A stretch of 64,000 nt of DNA, from the NCBI RefSeq assembly GCF_002953935.1, contig NZ_CP026514.1:1178001-1242000 (forward strand), given 5' to 3'. Position 1 is the first letter of the stretch. The number at the start of each line of letters is the position of its first letter. A program made the position numbers and the translations under genes. Shown in pieces: positions 7,900-17,552 of this stretch. The notes below the pieces were generated by a model. That model was given only the letters and a program-made list of their open reading frames with translations. It did no database searches and was not told the origin of the DNA. This stretch comes from Arthrobacter sp. PGP41. Its GTDB lineage: Bacteria; Actinomycetota; Actinomycetes; Actinomycetales; Micrococcaceae.

Positions 7900-9000
7900 T
7901 TACTTGGTGATCGGTTCGAGTACCGGGTCGCCGACGTAGGCTGTCTTCACGTTGGCGGCGGTGACAATTACGGGCTCCAGCAGGTAAGCGGGAACGGTCT
8001 TGACGCCGTTCTTGTAGGAGTCCTTGTCGTTGATCTCAGGCGTCTTTCCTGCCTGGAGGTCCTTCACCATGGTGATGGCGTGCTCAACGAGCTTCCGGGT
8101 GTCCTTGTTGATCGTGGAGTACTGCTCGCCGGCCATGATCGACTTCACGGATTCAACCTCGGAGTCCTGTCCGGTCACCACCGGAAGCGGCTTGCCGGCG
8201 CCCTTGACGGCGGTTAGGACTGCGCGGGCCAAGGTGTCATTCGGGGAGAGGACGCCATCCAGGGACTCGGTGCCGTAGCTGCCGGTTAGCAGGGTGTCCA
8301 TGCGCCGCTGGGCATTTTCGGCCTTCCAGTCCTGCGTTACGGCTTTTTCGAAGGTCGTCTGGCCGGAGAGCACTTTGAGGGTGCCGTCGTCGATCTTCGG
8401 CTTCAGGACGCTCATGGCGCCGTCGAAGAAGACCTTCGCGTTGGCATCATCGGGCGACCCTGCCACGAGCTCAATGTTGTACGGGCCGCTGGGCTTCTTG
8501 GCCTTCATGCCTTCCAGCAGGGCTTGGCCCTGGAGTTCGCCCACCTTGAAGTTGTCGTAAGCCACGTAGTAGTCCACGTTCTCGGTGTTCAGGAGCAGGC
8601 GGTCGTAGGCGATAATGGTGGCGCCGGCGTCCTTGGCCTGCTGGAGCTGGGTTCCGAGCTGGGAGCCATCAAGGGCGCCCACGATGACCACCTTGGCGCC
8701 TTTGGCAATCATGGCGCTGATCTGGTTTTGCTGTTCGGCCACACCGTTGTTGGCGAACTGCACGGTGGGCTTGAAACCGGCACTGGTCAGCCCATCATTG
8801 AACAGCTTTTCCGCCAGGACCCAGTTCTCGCTGGTCTTCTTGGGAAGTGCGACGCCGATAGCGGAGTCCTGCGCGAAGCCGCCGGTTCCGCCGGTCGATC
8901 CGCCTGATGTGGATGGTTCGGAACGTCCGCAGCCCGTCAGCGCCAGTGCTGCGATCGCAGCAACTGCTGCTGCTTTTCCTGCTTTGCCAAACATTCGCAT
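7900..9000 (-). CDS. chvE: sugar ABC transporter substrate-binding lipoprotein (ChvE-like)
   Basis: About 366 residues: N-terminal hydrophobic stretch with lipobox LALTGC, a Ser/Gly/Thr linker, then a periplasmic-binding-protein-like sugar-binding fold (IGVALPKKTSENWVLAEKLF, VVIVGALDGSQL, IIAYDRLLLNTENVDYYVAY, PVVTGQDSEVESVKSIMAGE). This pattern is that of ChvE, the binding component of multiple-monosaccharide (glucose, galactose, arabinose, xylose) transporters. It is last in the minus-strand order mmsA-mmsB-chvE. An alternative GTG four codons upstream (9012) is possible. It delivers sugar outside the membrane to the mmsB channel. Confidence 0.88.
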   Translation of the reverse strand: MRMFGKAGKAAAVAAIAALALTGCGRSEPSTSGGSTGGTGGFAQDSAIGVALPKKTSENWVLAEKLFNDGLTSAGFKPTVQFANNGVAEQQNQISAMIAKGAKVVIVGALDGSQLGTQLQQAKDAGATIIAYDRLLLNTENVDYYVAYDNFKVGELQGQALLEGMKAKKPSGPYNIELVAGSPDDANAKVFFDGAMSVLKPKIDDGTLKVLSGQTTFEKAVTQDWKAENAQRRMDTLLTGSYGTESLDGVLSPNDTLARAVLTAVKGAGKPLPVVTGQDSEVESVKSIMAGEQYSTINKDTRKLVEHAITMVKDLQAGKTPEINDKDSYKNGVKTVPAYLLEPVIVTAANVKTAYVGDPVLEPITK

Positions 9001-9049
9001 TTCTGTGTCCACTTTCTGTTGGGGGTATTGGTTCAGGAAGCTGAAATGC

Positions 9050-10333
9050 TCAGGCTTCCCTGGAAATGGTTTCTCGGGTGGAGGTGACTTCGTCCGGCTG
9101 CAGCGGTGTACCGGTTCCGCTGGACGGCCGGCTGAAGTTTTTCATCATCAAGCCGATGATTGATGCGCGACCTTGGGATTTGTTGTAAACGTCGATGGCC
9201 ACAGCCACCAGCAGTACCAGGCCCTTGATCATGGACTGCCAGTCGGCGCCCACACTCAGAAGTTGCAGGCCGTTGTTCAGAACGGCCATGACCAGGCCTC
9301 CGACTATGGATCCGATGACGGTACCCACGCCGCCGGTCACTGCCGCGCCGCCGATAAATACGGCCGCGATCGCGTCAAGTTCCCAGCCGGTACCGTCCGA
9401 GGGGCCCGCAGAGGTTGACCGGGCAACGAAGATCATGCCGGCCAGCCCGGCGATGATGGACATGTTCATCATGACCAGGAAGTTGATCTTCTTCGACTTC
9501 ACGCCGGAGAGTTCTGCCGCGTGCCGGTTGCCGCCTACTGCGTAGACGTGCCGGCCAACCACGGTCTTGGAGGAGATGAAGCCGTAGATCAACACCATAA
9601 CGGCGAGGATGAGGCCGGGAACCGGGAAAGAGGTCCCCGGGCGGCCGGTGGCGAACAGATACGTGGCGTAGAGGATGGCCCCGCAGATTAGGACGAGCCT
9701 GAGGACGCTGACCCACGTTTCCGAGACTTCAGCTCCGAGTGCCTTCGCGGTACGGCGGCGCCGGACTTCGCTGAACACAACAAACGCAACGGCGGCAAGC
9801 CCGAGGAGCAGTGTGAGGTTATTGAACCCTGTGTCCGGCCCAACTTCGGGAAGATAGCCGGCGCCGATGTACTGGAACTCCCTGGGAACAGGAATCGAGT
9901 TGGACTGGCCGACAAACTGCTGCGCACCGCGGAAGATCAGCATCCCCGCAAGGGTCACGATGAACGCAGGGATGCCGACATAGGCGGTCCACCAGCCATG
10001 CCAGGCCCCAATTGCGGCGCCGAGGCCCAGTCCCAGCAGGATGGCCAGGTACCAGGGAATGTTCCAGTCGCGCATGGCGATGGCCACCACCATTCCCACG
10101 AACGCCGCCACCGAGCCCACAGAAAGGTCGATGTGGCCTGCAATGATGACCAGCACCATGCCGATGGCCAGGATCAGGATGTATGAGTTTCCGTTGAAGA
10201 GGTTGATGACGTTGCCCGGTGTGAGGGTGATGCCGCCTGTAAGCCACTGGAAGAGAACTATCAGAGCCACCAGGGCAAAGATCATCCCAAACTGGCGGGT
10301 GTCGCCACCGAAGAGTTTCTTGAGCGCGTTCAT
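9050..10333 (-). CDS. mmsB: multiple-monosaccharide ABC transporter permease
   Basis: A 427-residue polytopic protein of the ribose/xylose-type permease family (BPD_transp_2), with about ten hydrophobic helices. Visible family marks include IAGHIDLSVGSVAAFVGMV near residue 65 and GGNRHAAELSGVKSKKINFL near 270, followed by the conserved AIAAVFIGGAAVTGGVGTV. The C-terminal tail is polar. It is longer than the roughly 330-residue RbsC type and matches the GguB/MmsB form, which has an extra loop region. A GAGGA lies upstream of the ATG. It sits between the ATPase and binding-protein genes and forms the membrane channel. Confidence 0.9.
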   Translation of the reverse strand: MNALKKLFGGDTRQFGMIFALVALIVLFQWLTGGITLTPGNVINLFNGNSYILILAIGMVLVIIAGHIDLSVGSVAAFVGMVVAIAMRDWNIPWYLAILLGLGLGAAIGAWHGWWTAYVGIPAFIVTLAGMLIFRGAQQFVGQSNSIPVPREFQYIGAGYLPEVGPDTGFNNLTLLLGLAAVAFVVFSEVRRRRTAKALGAEVSETWVSVLRLVLICGAILYATYLFATGRPGTSFPVPGLILAVMVLIYGFISSKTVVGRHVYAVGGNRHAAELSGVKSKKINFLVMMNMSIIAGLAGMIFVARSTSAGPSDGTGWELDAIAAVFIGGAAVTGGVGTVIGSIVGGLVMAVLNNGLQLLSVGADWQSMIKGLVLLVAVAIDVYNKSQGRASIIGLMMKNFSRPSSGTGTPLQPDEVTSTRETISREA

Positions 10334-10379
10334 TGTTTTCGGTCCTCGTATCTGGAAGGTTCTGGAAGGCTCCAGAGGG

Positions 10380-11936
10380 TTAGGCGGCTTTTCGGGCTGA
10401 AGTCATCAGTTTCATCAGGCTCTCCTGGCTTGCTTCCTCTTTGTTGAGCACGCCTGTTATGGAACCCTCAAAAATGGTGTAGATGCGGTCCGAGAGTCCG
10501 AGCAGTTCCGGCAGTTCCGAGGAAATTACGATCACGCCTTTTCCTTGGTTGGCCAGTTCCTGGATGATGCCGTAGATCTCGTATTTGGCGCCAACGTCGA
10601 TGCCGCGGGTGGGTTCATCGAGAATCAGCAGTTCAGGGTCCGTGAACATCCACTTGGCGAGGACCACCTTCTGCTGGTTCCCGCCGGAGAGTTTGGCTAC
10701 CCCTTCCTGGACCGAAGGGGCCTTTGTCCGAAGGGACTTCCGGTACTCCTCGGCGACCGCAAACTCCTTATTTGTGTCCACAACGCTGCGTTTGCTGATC
10801 TTCTCCAGGTTCGCTGACACCGTAGTCGTTTTGATGTCGTCCAGCAGGTTCAGGCCGAGGGTTTTCCTGTCTTCGGTGACATAGCCAAGGCCTGCTTCAA
10901 TGGCTTGGTGGACGCTTTTGAGGGCCACTTCCTTCCCGTGCATATAGACATGTCCGGAGACGAAGCGCCCGTAGGAGCGGCCGAACACGGAGCGGGCGAG
11001 TTCGGTGCGGCCCGCGCCCATCAGACCCGCGAACCCCACGATCTCGCCGCGGCGGACGAAGAAGCTTGAGTTCTTGCAGACCAGCCGGTCCTGCACATTG
11101 GGATGTGCAACGGTCCAGTTCTTGACCTCGAAGAACACCTCGCCGATCTTGGGCGTGTGGTCCGGGAAGCGGGATTCGAGCGCGCGGCCCACCATGCCTT
11201 TGATGATGCGGTCCTCGTCCACGCCGTCGGCCTTCACGTTCAGCGTTTCGATGGACTTGCCGTCACGGATGATGGTGATCTCATCGGCGATCTGCTCGAT
11301 CTCGTTGAGCTTGTGGGAAATGATGATGCTGGTGATGCCCTTGGCTTTCAGGCCAAGCATCAGGTCCAGCAGGTGCTGGGAATCCGACTCGTTCAATGCG
11401 GCTGTGGGTTCGTCCAGGATGAGGATCTTCACGGACTTGTTCAGGGCCTTGGCGATTTCCACCAGCTGCTGCTTGCCTACGCCGATTTCCTTGATAGGCG
11501 TTTCCGGGTCCTCCCGCAGTCCCACGCGGGCCAGCAGGTCAAGGGAACGCAACCGCGCCTCTGCCCAGTCGATGACGCCGCGCTTGGTGGGCTCGTTGCC
11601 CAGGAAGATGTTCTCCATGATGGACAGCTCGGGAATCAGCGCCAGTTCCTGGTGGATGATCACGATGCCGGCGTGCTCGCTGGCCCGGATGTCCCGGAAC
11701 TGCTGCACCTGGCCCTGGTAGACGATGTCCCCGTCGTAGCTGCCGTACGGGTAGACGCCGGAAAGGACCTTCATCAGGGTGGATTTGCCGGCGCCGTTTT
11801 CGCCGCAGATGGCGTGGATCTCCCCGGCCTTCACGCGGAGGCTCACATTGTCCAACGCTTTAACGCCGGGAAATTCCTTGGTGATGGACCGCATCTCAAG
11901 GATGATCGGTTCCGCTTGCGTGGTCTGGGACGTCAT
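10380..11936 (-). CDS. mmsA: multiple-monosaccharide ABC transporter ATP-binding protein
   Basis: About 518 residues with two fused ABC domains, typical of sugar importers of the RbsA/MglA/GguA class. Domain 1 has Walker [10 protein letters not shown] and Walker [15 protein letters not shown]; domain 2 has the [14 protein letters not shown] signature and [18 protein letters not shown]. As usual for this class, the second Walker A is degenerate. The start at [10 protein letters not shown] is supported by GGAGGG nine bases upstream; an in-frame ATG 15 codons earlier lacks this. It is the first gene of the transporter operon, and a candidate ROK operator lies 85 bp upstream. Confidence 0.92.
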   Translation of the reverse strand: MTSQTTQAEPIILEMRSITKEFPGVKALDNVSLRVKAGEIHAICGENGAGKSTLMKVLSGVYPYGSYDGDIVYQGQVQQFRDIRASEHAGIVIIHQELALIPELSIMENIFLGNEPTKRGVIDWAEARLRSLDLLARVGLREDPETPIKEIGVGKQQLVEIAKALNKSVKILILDEPTAALNESDSQHLLDLMLGLKAKGITSIIISHKLNEIEQIADEITIIRDGKSIETLNVKADGVDEDRIIKGMVGRALESRFPDHTPKIGEVFFEVKNWTVAHPNVQDRLVCKNSSFFVRRGEIVGFAGLMGAGRTELARSVFGRSYGRFVSGHVYMHGKEVALKSVHQAIEAGLGYVTEDRKTLGLNLLDDIKTTTVSANLEKISKRSVVDTNKEFAVAEEYRKSLRTKAPSVQEGVAKLSGGNQQKVVLAKWMFTDPELLILDEPTRGIDVGAKYEIYGIIQELANQGKGVIVISSELPELLGLSDRIYTIFEGSITGVLNKEEASQESLMKLMTSARKAA

Positions 11937-12020
11937 GAACCCTAACCCTCCAATGCAATGACTTCTTTGTCCGGCCGGCAAAGCGCAGGGCCGTCTGATC
12001 CAAAAGTAAACTGGATCACT

Positions 12021-12046
12021 GCTGTTGTCGTCAAGTCTTTAACGCA
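12021..12046 (-). promoter_or_regulatory. candidate ROK operator over the mmsA promoter
   Basis: Twenty of 26 bases match the site at 13282-13307 upstream of the ROK gene; the shared core is GTCAAGnnnTTAACGCA. On the minus strand the site contains TTGACG, a good -35 hexamer, with a weak -10 (TTTACT) 18 bp further. A repressor bound here would block the transporter promoter. Site sharing is seen in the sequence; the link to the ROK protein is inference from gene order. Confidence 0.6.
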
Positions 12047-12067
12047 AACCGCGGATAACGAAACGGT

Positions 12068-13258
12068 CTATGTTTTGCGGATTCCTGCATGCTGGAACAC
12101 CAGGGCGGCCGCCCCGAGCGCTTCGGCCCGATCTCCCAGGGAGGACATGGCAAGGGTTGTGGTCTCGCCGATGACAGGCACCGCATGCCTGATTAGGCCC
12201 CGTCTAATGGGTTCCAGGAGGATGTCGCCAAGCCCGGCCAGAGGGCCGCCCACCACAATCACTTCGGGGTTGATCAGGTTGGCCACGTTGCCCAGGGCGC
12301 GGCCTACGGCGAGGCCCGCATCGTCGATCACCCGGAGTGTGGCCGAGTCCCGGGCCAGGGCCTTGCGAACGATGTCCGCAGGTGTCAGCGGCCGGTCCTC
12401 ACCACGGCTGAGGAGTTCGATCATGGTGGTGGTGGAGGCGATGGTTTCCAGGCATCCGCGATTGCCGCAGCGGCACACCAATCCCTGTTCGTGGATGGTG
12501 GCGTGGCCAATTTCGCCGGTGATCCCCACGTTCCCGTAGTAGGGCGCGCCGTTGAGGATAAGTCCGGCACCGATGCCCGATCCAATCTTGAGGAACAGCA
12601 GGTTGCTAACCCCCGAATGGTGCCCCCAGGTCACCTCGGACCAGGCACCAAGATTGGCATCATTGTCAACAAATACGGGGATATTCAGCGTTTCCTCGAG
12701 GTACTGGAGGATGTTGATGCCCACCCACTCCGGCAGGATGGCCCCCTGCGCCACCGTGCCCGTGCGCCGGTCGATGGGGCCGGGAATTCCGACGCCGGCG
12801 CCCACCACGGCCGTGCGTTCAACGCCGCTTTCCCGCAGGAGTTTCTCCAGCAGGGCCATTGCCGCCTGGACCCCTTCTTCGGCCTGGTGGCCAAGGGGAA
12901 GCATTACGGATTCCTCCGCGATCACGTGGTAACTGAGCGACGCCAGGACCACCCGGAGGTGCCGGCGCCCGAAGTCGATTCCAACGGCCACGGCCCCGTT
13001 GCTGTTTAGCCGGACGTTCAGTGCGCGGCGGCCCGAACTGGTGGTAGGTTCTGCTGACGCCAAACCGGAATCAAGCATGATCTTGACGATGTTCGAAACC
13101 GTCGCAGTGGAGAGGCCTGTCTGCCGGGCGAGTTCGGCCTGCGTGGCGGGGCCCACCATCAGGGTTTCAATGATCCGTTGCTGGTTCAGCTGCCGCAGGG
13201 CGGATTGGGAGCCGGGATTCTTGGGCTTGCTCCTCGTTGAGCGCGGGATTGCGGACAT
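12068..13258 (-). CDS. ROK-family transcriptional repressor
   Basis: A 396-residue protein. A winged helix at about residues 20-80 (QQRIIETLMVGPATQAELAR then GLSTATVSNIVKIML) is joined to a ROK domain with the ATP-binding-type start AVGIDFGRRHLRVVL, EIGHATIHEQGLVCRCGNRG and the Cys-rich zinc site CRCGNRGC. ROK repressors of this XylR/NagC type control sugar uptake genes and lose DNA affinity on binding a sugar. It lies 131 bp upstream of mmsA on the same strand, so it probably regulates that transporter and itself. No strong ribosome-binding site precedes the ATG. Confidence 0.9.
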   Translation of the reverse strand: MSAIPRSTRSKPKNPGSQSALRQLNQQRIIETLMVGPATQAELARQTGLSTATVSNIVKIMLDSGLASAEPTTSSGRRALNVRLNSNGAVAVGIDFGRRHLRVVLASLSYHVIAEESVMLPLGHQAEEGVQAAMALLEKLLRESGVERTAVVGAGVGIPGPIDRRTGTVAQGAILPEWVGINILQYLEETLNIPVFVDNDANLGAWSEVTWGHHSGVSNLLFLKIGSGIGAGLILNGAPYYGNVGITGEIGHATIHEQGLVCRCGNRGCLETIASTTTMIELLSRGEDRPLTPADIVRKALARDSATLRVIDDAGLAVGRALGNVANLINPEVIVVGGPLAGLGDILLEPIRRGLIRHAVPVIGETTTLAMSSLGDRAEALGAAALVFQHAGIRKT

Positions 13259-13281
13259 GCTAAGAAGATTGCCCTATCCGG

Positions 13282-13307
13282 ACTCTTGTAGTCAAGAAGT
13301 TAACGCA
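13282..13307 (-). promoter_or_regulatory. candidate ROK autoregulatory operator
   Basis: Second copy of the 26-bp motif, with its edge 24 bp upstream of the ROK start. It contains the minus-strand TTGACT, usable as a -35 hexamer, and an inner CTTG-TAGT-CAAG dyad. The same motif lies before mmsA at 12021-12046. Confidence 0.6.
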
Positions 13308-13459
13308 TTGGGTTGGTTTGATGCTCTCCGCAGGCGGGTAAGTCAATCTGCCCTCGGATGGGTGTTGAAGGGTGCAAACAGTCCTCGGGCCGCGGTTGCA
13401 GCCTCGGTACGCTGGACAGACGGCCCCACCCGGAGGCCCTAAATATGGAAGGTGGACCA

Positions 13460-14254
13460 GTGCTGCTGGCAGTTTTGCAGGCTAACTCCGCGATCCTTGA
13501 TGTTGAGGCCAACTGCCGCACCATCGCCGCCGCTGCCCGTGATGCGGCTGCCCGTGGCGCGGCGGTCCTGGTCACCCCTGAGCTTTTCGCCGTGGGCTAT
13601 GCCCCCCGGCGGGTGCGCGCGGAACTCGAGCCTTCCCTCCTGCCGGCGCTCCAGGAACGGCTGGCAGGGATCGCACGCGACAACGGCATCGCACTGGTCT
13701 ACAGCCTGCCCCGGGTCACTGGCCAGGGGGACTGGCAGATCAGCGCCACGCTTGTGGACGCAAGGGGAAACAGCCTTCTCAGCTATGGCAAGGTGCACCT
13801 GTTCGGTCCCGACGAGCGGGCGGCCTTCAGCCCCGCCGGCGAGAGGCCCGCCGTCGTGGACTTCAACGGGATTCCCACCTCAATGGTGATCTGCTATGAC
13901 GTCGAATTTCCAGAGTCCGTGCGGGCCGCGGCCGTCGGCGGGGCGGAGCTGCTGCTGGTTCCCACCGCGCTGGCCCACGGCTTTGACGACGTCCCGCAGG
14001 TCCTGCTCCGCGCCCGGGCGCTCGAGAGCCAGCTGACCATCGCCTACGCCAACCACACAGGGGAGGAGGACGGCTGCAAGTTCCTGGGCGGCAGCGTTGT
14101 GGCCGGGCCCGACGGCGGTCTGCTGGCGGAGGCAGGCGGGGAGCCGCAGCTTCTCTACGCCGAGGTGGATCCCGGCGCCGCCGCCCGTGAGCGCCGGTCC
14201 GTGCCCTACCTGGATGAGCGCCGCCCGGACGCCTACCGGTCCTGGGGCCTCTGA
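13460..14254 (+). CDS. davA: carbon-nitrogen hydrolase, probable 5-aminovaleramide amidase (DavA-like)
   Basis: A 264-residue nitrilase-superfamily amidase. The catalytic triad is visible: Glu in VTPELF, Lys in YGKVHLFG and Cys in VICYDVEFPE. The motifs KVHLFGPDERAAFSP and the closing YLDERRPDAY fit DavA of Pseudomonas, which is also 264 residues from this GTG start. AAGGTGG lies just upstream of the GTG; an ATG at 13445 is the alternative. DavA hydrolyses 5-aminovaleramide to 5-aminovalerate. The lysine 2-monooxygenase that makes this amide is encoded 3.3 kb downstream, with a permease and a regulator in between, which is the strongest support for the call. Confidence 0.8.
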   Translation: MLLAVLQANSAILDVEANCRTIAAAARDAAARGAAVLVTPELFAVGYAPRRVRAELEPSLLPALQERLAGIARDNGIALVYSLPRVTGQGDWQISATLVDARGNSLLSYGKVHLFGPDERAAFSPAGERPAVVDFNGIPTSMVICYDVEFPESVRAAAVGGAELLLVPTALAHGFDDVPQVLLRARALESQLTIAYANHTGEEDGCKFLGGSVVAGPDGGLLAEAGGEPQLLYAEVDPGAAARERRSVPYLDERRPDAYRSWGL

Positions 14255-14267
14255 ACCGGGCCCACGG

Positions 14268-15896
14268 CTAGGCGCTGTCCCGCACTTGGCCATCCGGTGC
14301 AGCGTCCTCCGCGTACTGCAGCGCGATCCACAGCTCGGCCCTGGCTTGGGCCTGCCCCAGGTCCATGCCCAGCAGCTCTGCCACGGCATTGATCTGCCGG
14401 CGCACGCTGTTGCGGTGCAGCCCAACGTCCTTGGCGGTTGCGTCCCAGCTTCCGTGGGCTGCCAGCCAGGACCGAAGGAGCCGTAGGTGTGACGCCCGGC
14501 GTTCGGCGTCGAGCTCCAGGACGGGCGCGAGGAGCCGCGCGGCCAGCAGGGCGCCCGCATCACCGCCCAGCAGGCCGGTGACGGACCACGTCAGCTCCTC
14601 TTCCCTGAGGCTCCTTCCGCCCGCTGCCACGCGTGGGCGCAAGGCGGTGGCCCGCCGATACGCGGCAGCGAGGCCGGACAGCCCTGTGGGTTCACCCACC
14701 ACCAGCCGCCAGCCCAGCTGTTCCACCTCGGACAGCAGGGGCTCGTCTACTTTGAGTCGCGTCACGGCGGTGAACCCGTAGTCGGTGAGTTCCACCATTT
14801 TGGTGTCGAACAGCCTGCGCCATTGGAGCAGCTCCCGCACCGGCCCGTCGGCGGCAGGGGCGGCAGCGGCCTGGGCCCGTACCCCCTGGACCACCCGGAC
14901 CTGGCCTTGCCTGGTTCCCGAGACGCTTTGGGCGAGCAAGTCCTGCAGGCTGCCCAGCCCGCGGCTGTCGCCGTCGGACAGGCTCTCCGGGTGCAGGAGC
15001 AGGGCTGTTGCAAGCTGGCTGGGGGCCAGGGAACCGCTGGTCCGCTGCCGCACGAGCAGCTCCAGCAGGCCCACCACGGAGGACACCACATTGTTCTGCG
15101 CCGGGGTGAGCGGCCTGCTTGTGCCCAGCACCAGGCTGCCGAGCGTGGCGTCCCTGGTGCTCCGGAGCGGGTGGCCGAACACCAAGGTAGATCCTTCGGA
15201 CGTTTCCAGTGTTTCCGTCTCCACGCGGGGGCCGCTGCCGCTGAGGAGCCGCTTGAGCAGCGGCTGCAGCTGGGAAAGCCCGACGGCGGCCCCCGCCCGG
15301 GCGCGCACTCTCCCGTCCGTGCCCACAAGGACGGCCCATACGGGAACGCGCTGGATCAGCGCCGCCAGCAGCTCGTGTTCCGGCCGGGCGGAAAGGACCG
15401 CCCTCATGAGGTGCCGGTTGGTCTCCGCCAGCTGGCGGAACACCTGCGCGTTGCCGGATTCAAGGAGTTTTGAAAACTCGAGGCCCAGGGCGGCGAAGGG
15501 AACGGTGGCCGGGACCTCCACCAGGGTGAGACCATGCTGACGGCAAGCCGCCACCACGTGGTCCGGTACGGCGTCGTAATACGGCTCCAGGCCGAAGCCC
15601 AGGGCCGCAACCCCGGCAGCCACGAGCCGCCGGACGTACTCATCCGCCCTCTCGGGGCCGCCGCCGCCGCCGCCGTCACGGAAGGGCAGGCCGGCCGTCA
15701 GGACGAATTCGCCGTCGAGGAGGTACGGCGTGGGGTCCTCCAGTTCGCTGGGTTCCACCCAGCGCAGCGGCGCCTGCCCGTTACCGGCGTCGTTCAGCAC
15801 CACCACTTCGCGCGGCAGCGCTGCCAGGAACTGGCCCAGCGTTACGGCGTCCAGCTGGTCCGGACGGTCTGTGGCGGGTGGTGCATTGCGTCTCAT
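14268..15896 (-). CDS. PucR-type transcriptional regulator, likely control gene of the lysine cluster
   Basis: A 542-residue protein with the three-part PucR layout: an N-terminal PucR sensory domain (VTLGQFLAALPREVVVLND and FVLTAGLPFRDGG), a GGDEF-like middle part, and a C-terminal helix-turn-helix (LRSWLAAHGSWDATAKDVGL then HRNSVRRQINAVAELL). Such proteins usually activate catabolic genes for purines, amines or amino acids in response to substrate. It is transcribed divergently from the permease-davB pair, with about 108 bp between starts, and convergently with davA. The shared intergenic region 15897-16004 should hold its binding site, but I could not define one. Confidence 0.85.
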   Translation of the reverse strand: MRRNAPPATDRPDQLDAVTLGQFLAALPREVVVLNDAGNGQAPLRWVEPSELEDPTPYLLDGEFVLTAGLPFRDGGGGGGPERADEYVRRLVAAGVAALGFGLEPYYDAVPDHVVAACRQHGLTLVEVPATVPFAALGLEFSKLLESGNAQVFRQLAETNRHLMRAVLSARPEHELLAALIQRVPVWAVLVGTDGRVRARAGAAVGLSQLQPLLKRLLSGSGPRVETETLETSEGSTLVFGHPLRSTRDATLGSLVLGTSRPLTPAQNNVVSSVVGLLELLVRQRTSGSLAPSQLATALLLHPESLSDGDSRGLGSLQDLLAQSVSGTRQGQVRVVQGVRAQAAAAPAADGPVRELLQWRRLFDTKMVELTDYGFTAVTRLKVDEPLLSEVEQLGWRLVVGEPTGLSGLAAAYRRATALRPRVAAGGRSLREEELTWSVTGLLGGDAGALLAARLLAPVLELDAERRASHLRLLRSWLAAHGSWDATAKDVGLHRNSVRRQINAVAELLGMDLGQAQARAELWIALQYAEDAAPDGQVRDSA

Positions 15897-16004
15897 GAGT
15901 GAAGACTATAGGTCACTTTGCACTCGTTGAGATGCTCCTCACAACCCTACGCTGGGGAAGGGGAAACCAGTTCAACCATTCACCGACACGAACGGACGTC
16001 AACG

Positions 16005-17552
16005 ATGACTGTGCCTACACTCTCCGGCAGCGCGCCTGCCGGCGTTAGCGGAACAAGCGGCCGCCCGACGCTGGCCGCGCAACTGCTGCGCCGCAAACCC
16101 ATCGCCCAGATGGTCAGCGAGGCTGCAAGCAACAACGGCGGCCCCCGCCTGGTCCGCAGTTTCGGGGTGCTTCAGCTGACCATGATCTCCGTGGGAGCAA
16201 CCCTTGGCACCGGCATCCTGGTGATCCTGGGCGAATCCGTTCCGCTGGCCGGGCCCGCCATCTGGATTTCCTTCGCGATCGCCGGCCTGGCCGCGCTGCT
16301 GTCCGCTGTTTCATACGCGGAGATGGCAGGGATGGTGCCGGTGGCAGGATCCAGCTACTCCTACACCTACGCCACCATGGGCGAGGGGATGGCGTGGATC
16401 TGCGGCTGGTGCCTGGTGCTGGAATACGCGGTGTCCGTTGCCGCAGTCGCCGTGGGCGCAGGTCAGTATGTGAATGAAACGCTGGCGGTGTTCGGTTCCG
16501 TCCTCCCGGACGCGGTGTCACAGCCGCCGGGCGACGGCGGCATGGTCAACGTCCCGGCCATGGTCATCGTGGTGCTCGCAACCATCCTCCTGGTCCGCGG
16601 TGCGAAGGAGAGCGCCTGGATCAACACGTCCATCGTGGTGGTGAAGGTGGGCATCCTGCTGTTCTTCTGCGCCGTAGCCTTCACTGCGTTCAACGCCGGG
16701 AACTTCGAGCCGCTGCTGCCAATGGGCGCCGCCGGCGTCTCAGCCGCGGCGTCCCGGGTGTTCTTCTCCTACATCGGGTTCGATGCCGCCTCCACCGCCG
16801 GCGAAGAAGCCCGCAACCCCAAGCGCGACCTGCCCCGCGCCATCATGCTCTCCATGCTGATCGTCACCACCATCTACGTCCTGGTTGCGGTTGCCGCCAT
16901 CGGCGCCCGGCCGTGGGGCTGGTTCGACGGCACCGAGGCCGCCCTGGTGAAGATCCTTGAGGAAACCACAGGCCAGCCATGGATTGCCCTGGTCTTCGCG
17001 GTGGGCGCCGTCCTGGCCATCGCCAGCATCGTCCTCACCGTGCTGTACGGGCAGACCCGCATCCTGCTGTCGATGGCCCGCGACGGCCTCATCCCGGAAA
17101 TCTTCGGCCGCGTTTCCCGCCGCACCGGCACCCCCGTTGCCGGCACGCTCCTGGTGGGCATCGCCGTCGCGCTCACTGCCGGGCTTGTGCCGCTCGGTGC
17201 GCTCGCGGACGCCACCAGCATCGGCACCCTGTTCGCCTTCGCACTGGTGAACGTCGCCGTCGTCTACCTCCGCCGTACGCGGCCGGAGCTGGAGCGGACC
17301 TTCCGCGTGCCGCTCTTCCCGCTCACACCCATCCTGGGGGCCGCGATGTGCGCCTACCTGATGGCCAACCTCGGCGCCGACACCTGGGTGGTCTTTGCCC
17401 TCTGGATGCTGGTGGGCGCTGCCGCCTACTTCGGCTACGGCCGGCGGAACTCGCGGCTGGCGGCCCTCAGCAACGAGGAATACCGTGGACTTGCCGGACC
17501 GCAACTTTCACCACAGCCCACACCCGAACCGTCAAAGGCAGAACTTCCATGA
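16005..17552 (+). CDS. APC-family amino acid permease, probable lysine importer
   Basis: About 515 residues from ATG 16005, with roughly 12-13 hydrophobic helices. APC marks include FGVLQLTMISVGATLGTGIL in helix 1 and FFSYIGFDAASTAGEEARNP, a sequence typical of the cationic amino acid transporter (CAT) subgroup, followed by KRDLPRAIM. The stop overlaps the davB start (ATGA), so the two are co-translated. Being in one operon with lysine 2-monooxygenase suggests L-lysine or a related cationic amino acid as substrate. An upstream in-frame start at 15918 would overlap the divergent promoter region and add no conserved sequence. Confidence 0.85.
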   Translation: MTVPTLSGSAPAGVSGTSGRPTLAAQLLRRKPIAQMVSEAASNNGGPRLVRSFGVLQLTMISVGATLGTGILVILGESVPLAGPAIWISFAIAGLAALLSAVSYAEMAGMVPVAGSSYSYTYATMGEGMAWICGWCLVLEYAVSVAAVAVGAGQYVNETLAVFGSVLPDAVSQPPGDGGMVNVPAMVIVVLATILLVRGAKESAWINTSIVVVKVGILLFFCAVAFTAFNAGNFEPLLPMGAAGVSAAASRVFFSYIGFDAASTAGEEARNPKRDLPRAIMLSMLIVTTIYVLVAVAAIGARPWGWFDGTEAALVKILEETTGQPWIALVFAVGAVLAIASIVLTVLYGQTRILLSMARDGLIPEIFGRVSRRTGTPVAGTLLVGIAVALTAGLVPLGALADATSIGTLFAFALVNVAVVYLRRTRPELERTFRVPLFPLTPILGAAMCAYLMANLGADTWVVFALWMLVGAAAYFGYGRRNSRLAALSNEEYRGLAGPQLSPQPTPEPSKAELP

